This document shows, in pieces, positions 4,787 through 5,280 of a stretch of DNA of 5,280 bases. The notes beneath the pieces were generated by a model. It was not told where the DNA came from. It was given only the letters and a program-made list of their open reading frames with translations, and ran no database searches. Each line of letters begins with the position of its first letter. Within the stretch, counting starts at the first letter, position 1. Both the position numbers and the translations under genes were made by a program. Source of the stretch: Thermoprotei archaeon (GTDB lineage Archaea > Thermoproteota > Methanomethylicia > Nezhaarchaeales > WYZ-LMO8); the NCBI GenBank assembly GCA_003650865.1, contig QMSN01000084.1:1-5280 (forward strand), given 5' to 3'.

Positions 4787-5280
4787 ATGCCTATGGCTGG
4801 AGTGGAGTTTAAGGTTGAAGCAGGCAACATGATGTTCAAGTTTTCTAAGCCCTTGAGGGTCTTAAGCTCAGCCGTGCTGAATGGAGGGCTTGTGCTTGCA
4901 GACGCTGTCTTAAACCACCAGGTCCACAAGGACTTCGACCACTCAGACCCCGAGGGCTACTTGAGGGGTGTTGTGGAGAAGCTGGGCTTAAAGGGGTTAG
5001 TCGTCGGGCTCATGACTGCTGCTTACGTGGACAAGTACGGGATTTCGAGCCGTGAGGATGATGGTCTTGCAGTCACTACGGTGACCACAGCTGGTATTTC
5101 AAATGCAGCTTCTTGCGGTGAAGACATCTGTAAGAGGGTGAAGGTTGGAACGATAAACACGGTGGTCCTGATAGGGGCCTACATGACCGATTCCTGCATG
5201 GTAGAGGCTGTCAAGACTGCTACAGAGGCTAAGTGTAGAGCTCTAGCACACCTAGACGTCAGGAGCCCATACAGTAGAGA
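4787..5280 (+). CDS. cbiZ: Adenosylcobinamide amidohydrolase CbiZ, cut by window end
   Basis: CbiZ hydrolyses the aminopropanol amide of adenosylcobinamide to release adenosylcobyric acid, letting archaea salvage cobinamides through CbiB. From ATG 4787, 164 complete codons are visible without a stop. Matching family blocks are LSSAVLNGGL (26-35), LNHQVHKDFDHSDPE (42-56), GLMTAA (74-79), VTTAGISNAASCG (99-111), GTINTVVLIG (121-130) and MVEAVKTATEAKCRAL (138-153). The sequence stops after VRSPYSR, just before the usual C-terminal G-T-G/S-T-D region, so perhaps a quarter of the protein lies beyond the window. The start is uncertain: TTG 4781 lies 5 nt after GGTGAT (4770-4775), ATG 4787 lies 11 nt after it, and ATG 4793 is also in frame. 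All overlap or abut the end of cbiB, implying coupled translation. Assignment is based on motif recall. Confidence 0.93.
   Translation, partial: MPMAGVEFKVEAGNMMFKFSKPLRVLSSAVLNGGLVLADAVLNHQVHKDFDHSDPEGYLRGVVEKLGLKGLVVGLMTAAYVDKYGISSREDDGLAVTTVTTAGISNAASCGEDICKRVKVGTINTVVLIGAYMTDSCMVEAVKTATEAKCRALAHLDVRSPYSR

Overview
The window reads as thermophile-type archaeal DNA, probably from the Thermoproteota or a related lineage. AGG arginine and ATA isoleucine codons are abundant, TTG and GTG starts are common, promoters look like AT-rich TATA boxes about 25-40 nt before start codons, Shine-Dalgarno sites are of the GGTG type, and the cobamide gene set includes CbiZ. The lineage call is an inference from style and gene content. 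Nothing here fixes a genus.

Layout. (1) Bases 1-620 are a gene graveyard. They hold a decayed piece of an Mrp/NBP35-type P-loop ATPase, followed about 100 bp later by a roughly 40-codon relic of an aldehyde ferredoxin oxidoreductase, with a perfect 11-bp inverted repeat in the junk between them. (2) Bases 621-1920, minus strand, hold a compact type II toxin-antitoxin operon: vapB antitoxin, vapC PIN-domain toxin, and a third unrecognised ORF of 183 codons. That ORF lies in the same reading frame as vapC, with no stop codon after vapC's own TAG. A TATA box, a partly palindromic operator candidate and a GGTG ribosome site sit just ahead of vapB. (3) Bases 1986-5280, plus strand, hold cobamide genes: cobyric acid synthase (CobQ/CbiP), an approximately 320-bp spacer with a strong hairpin and decayed coding material, adenosylcobinamide-phosphate synthase (CbiB), and a CbiZ amidohydrolase cut off by the window end.

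How the genes work together. CobQ/CbiP finishes the amidation of the corrin ring to adenosylcobyric acid. CbiZ makes the same intermediate by cleaving the aminopropanol side chain from salvaged cobinamides. CbiB then attaches aminopropanol (phosphate) to adenosylcobyric acid. De novo and salvage routes therefore meet at CbiB, and cbiB and cbiZ are almost certainly cotranscribed. The vapBC unit diverges from cobQ across a short shared promoter region. It next to a decayed region looks like an accessory insertion, not part of the cobamide pathway.

No rRNA, tRNA, CRISPR array or intact insertion sequence was seen. The most open questions are the third TA-operon protein and the debris in the two non-coding stretches.
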